Shown here piece after piece: positions 22,210 through 22,737 of a stretch of DNA of 22,737 bases. The notes under the pieces were generated by a model. It was given only the letters and a program-made list of their open reading frames with translations. It had not been told where the DNA came from and ran no database searches. The position numbers were made by a program, and so were the translations under genes. Position 1 is the stretch's first letter. Each line of letters opens with the position of its first letter. Origin of the DNA: Mucilaginibacter sp. UBA5151. Its GTDB lineage: Bacteria; Bacteroidota; Bacteroidia; Sphingobacteriales; Sphingobacteriaceae. The stretch lies in contig DHXR01000051.1 in the NCBI GenBank assembly GCA_002413785.1, positions 102,152 to 124,888 of the forward strand, given 5' to 3'.

Positions 22210-22737
22210 ATGGAAAGAAACTTCTTAATAGAAAATTGCTATAACAATCAATATAATATTGATTTGCTTGGCATACATATTAATAGTTCACAATATACTA
22301 AATACGACAAGCCCACTTCAATTTTCGACGCAAAATTTGATAGGAACAACCTTAATTTTTATGATGGGATAAGCACGCATTTTGAATTGGTATATCACTA
22401 TGATTTGCTTTACCTTTTAGGGGACAAATCATGTTATCCATGCGGTAAAATAGTTGAAGGTGCATACGACATTAATTGGGTTCCTATTTTTATAATACCC
22501 ACCGGACTGCCTATCAAAGTCTTTAGTAATATACATAAATCTTGTTGTGTTTACATGCAGCAACCCATATATGATTGTCTCAAATCTATCTCAACTGAAT
22601 ATTTTGAAAACTATATTCAAGATTATATTGACAGTTTTGGAGATAACGAGTGGTTTGGTATTAGAAGTTTAATAGGTTCTTTTGAACCTATTCCAATTGA
22701 GAAAATTTATAAAGAATGCGAATCAAGGGTCAAAAGA
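22210..22737 (+). CDS. Unknown protein, partial at the right edge
   Basis: An ATG at 22210 opens a frame of 176 codons with no stop before the window ends, so the 3' end is missing. The protein is rich in aromatic residues and cysteine, with no signal peptide or obvious membrane helix. A CYPCG motif near residue 75, a later CC pair (around residue 112), and conserved-looking blocks such as INWVPIFIIPTGLPIKVF and DNEWFGIRSLIGSFEP suggest a folded globular domain. I do not recognise the family. Codon use is AT-rich like the two genes to its left, so all may belong to the same accessory segment. Confidence 0.7.
   Translation, partial: MERNFLIENCYNNQYNIDLLGIHINSSQYTKYDKPTSIFDAKFDRNNLNFYDGISTHFELVYHYDLLYLLGDKSCYPCGKIVEGAYDINWVPIFIIPTGLPIKVFSNIHKSCCVYMQQPIYDCLKSISTEYFENYIQDYIDSFGDNEWFGIRSLIGSFEPIPIEKIYKECESRVKR

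Overview
This window looks like chromosomal DNA from a Bacteroidota bacterium, most likely of the Sphingobacteriaceae (Mucilaginibacter/Pedobacter type). The genus is an inference. Several start sites are preceded by the Bacteroidota promoter form (TTTG, about 19-20 bases, TAnnTTTG), Shine-Dalgarno sequences are mostly absent, and the gene families (Acr3/ArsM arsenic operon, DUF2723 membrane glycosyltransferase, LytS/LytTR pair, AguA/AguB putrescine route, RemB/Wzi-like barrel) fit this phylum.

Region by region. Bases 1-445 are largely non-coding, with a possible small coding remnant. Bases 446-3785 (- strand) are a complete arsenic operon transcribed arsR, arsM, arsN-like GNAT, acr3, arsC. 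Two near-identical ArsR operator-like sites and an 8-bp tandem repeat lie in its control regions. An AT-rich gene at 3982-5166 (+) fuses a restriction-endonuclease-like N-terminal domain to an intact Fic domain. It faces a second, SoFic-like Fic protein (5228-6355, -) whose start is surrounded by repeats of TAAACGGTAAA. Then come a split ThrE-type exporter (6598-7874, -), a GDCCVxC zinc-ribbon protein (7961-8176, -) and a 1020-residue DUF2723 protein (8287-11349, -).

From 11.8 kb most genes are on the + strand: a RemB/Wzi-like outer-membrane protein, a single-domain response regulator, N-carbamoylputrescine amidase and agmatine deiminase (agmatine to putrescine), a 5'-truncated SAM hydroxide adenosyltransferase remnant, then a LiaF-like membrane protein with a LytS-type kinase and LytTR regulator that probably form an envelope-stress circuit. 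The right end (about 20.3-22.7 kb) is AT-rich accessory DNA: an orphan SIR2-like protein (-), a secreted SHOCT-domain protein preceded by a perfect 20-bp palindrome, and an unknown gene running off the edge.

The most interesting elements are the nuclease-like/Fic fusion beside a second Fic gene with its own putative operator array, the orphan SIR2 gene, and the short tandem repeats, often of 8-bp period, in several intergenic gaps. No rRNA, tRNA, CRISPR array, transposase or integrase was recognised.
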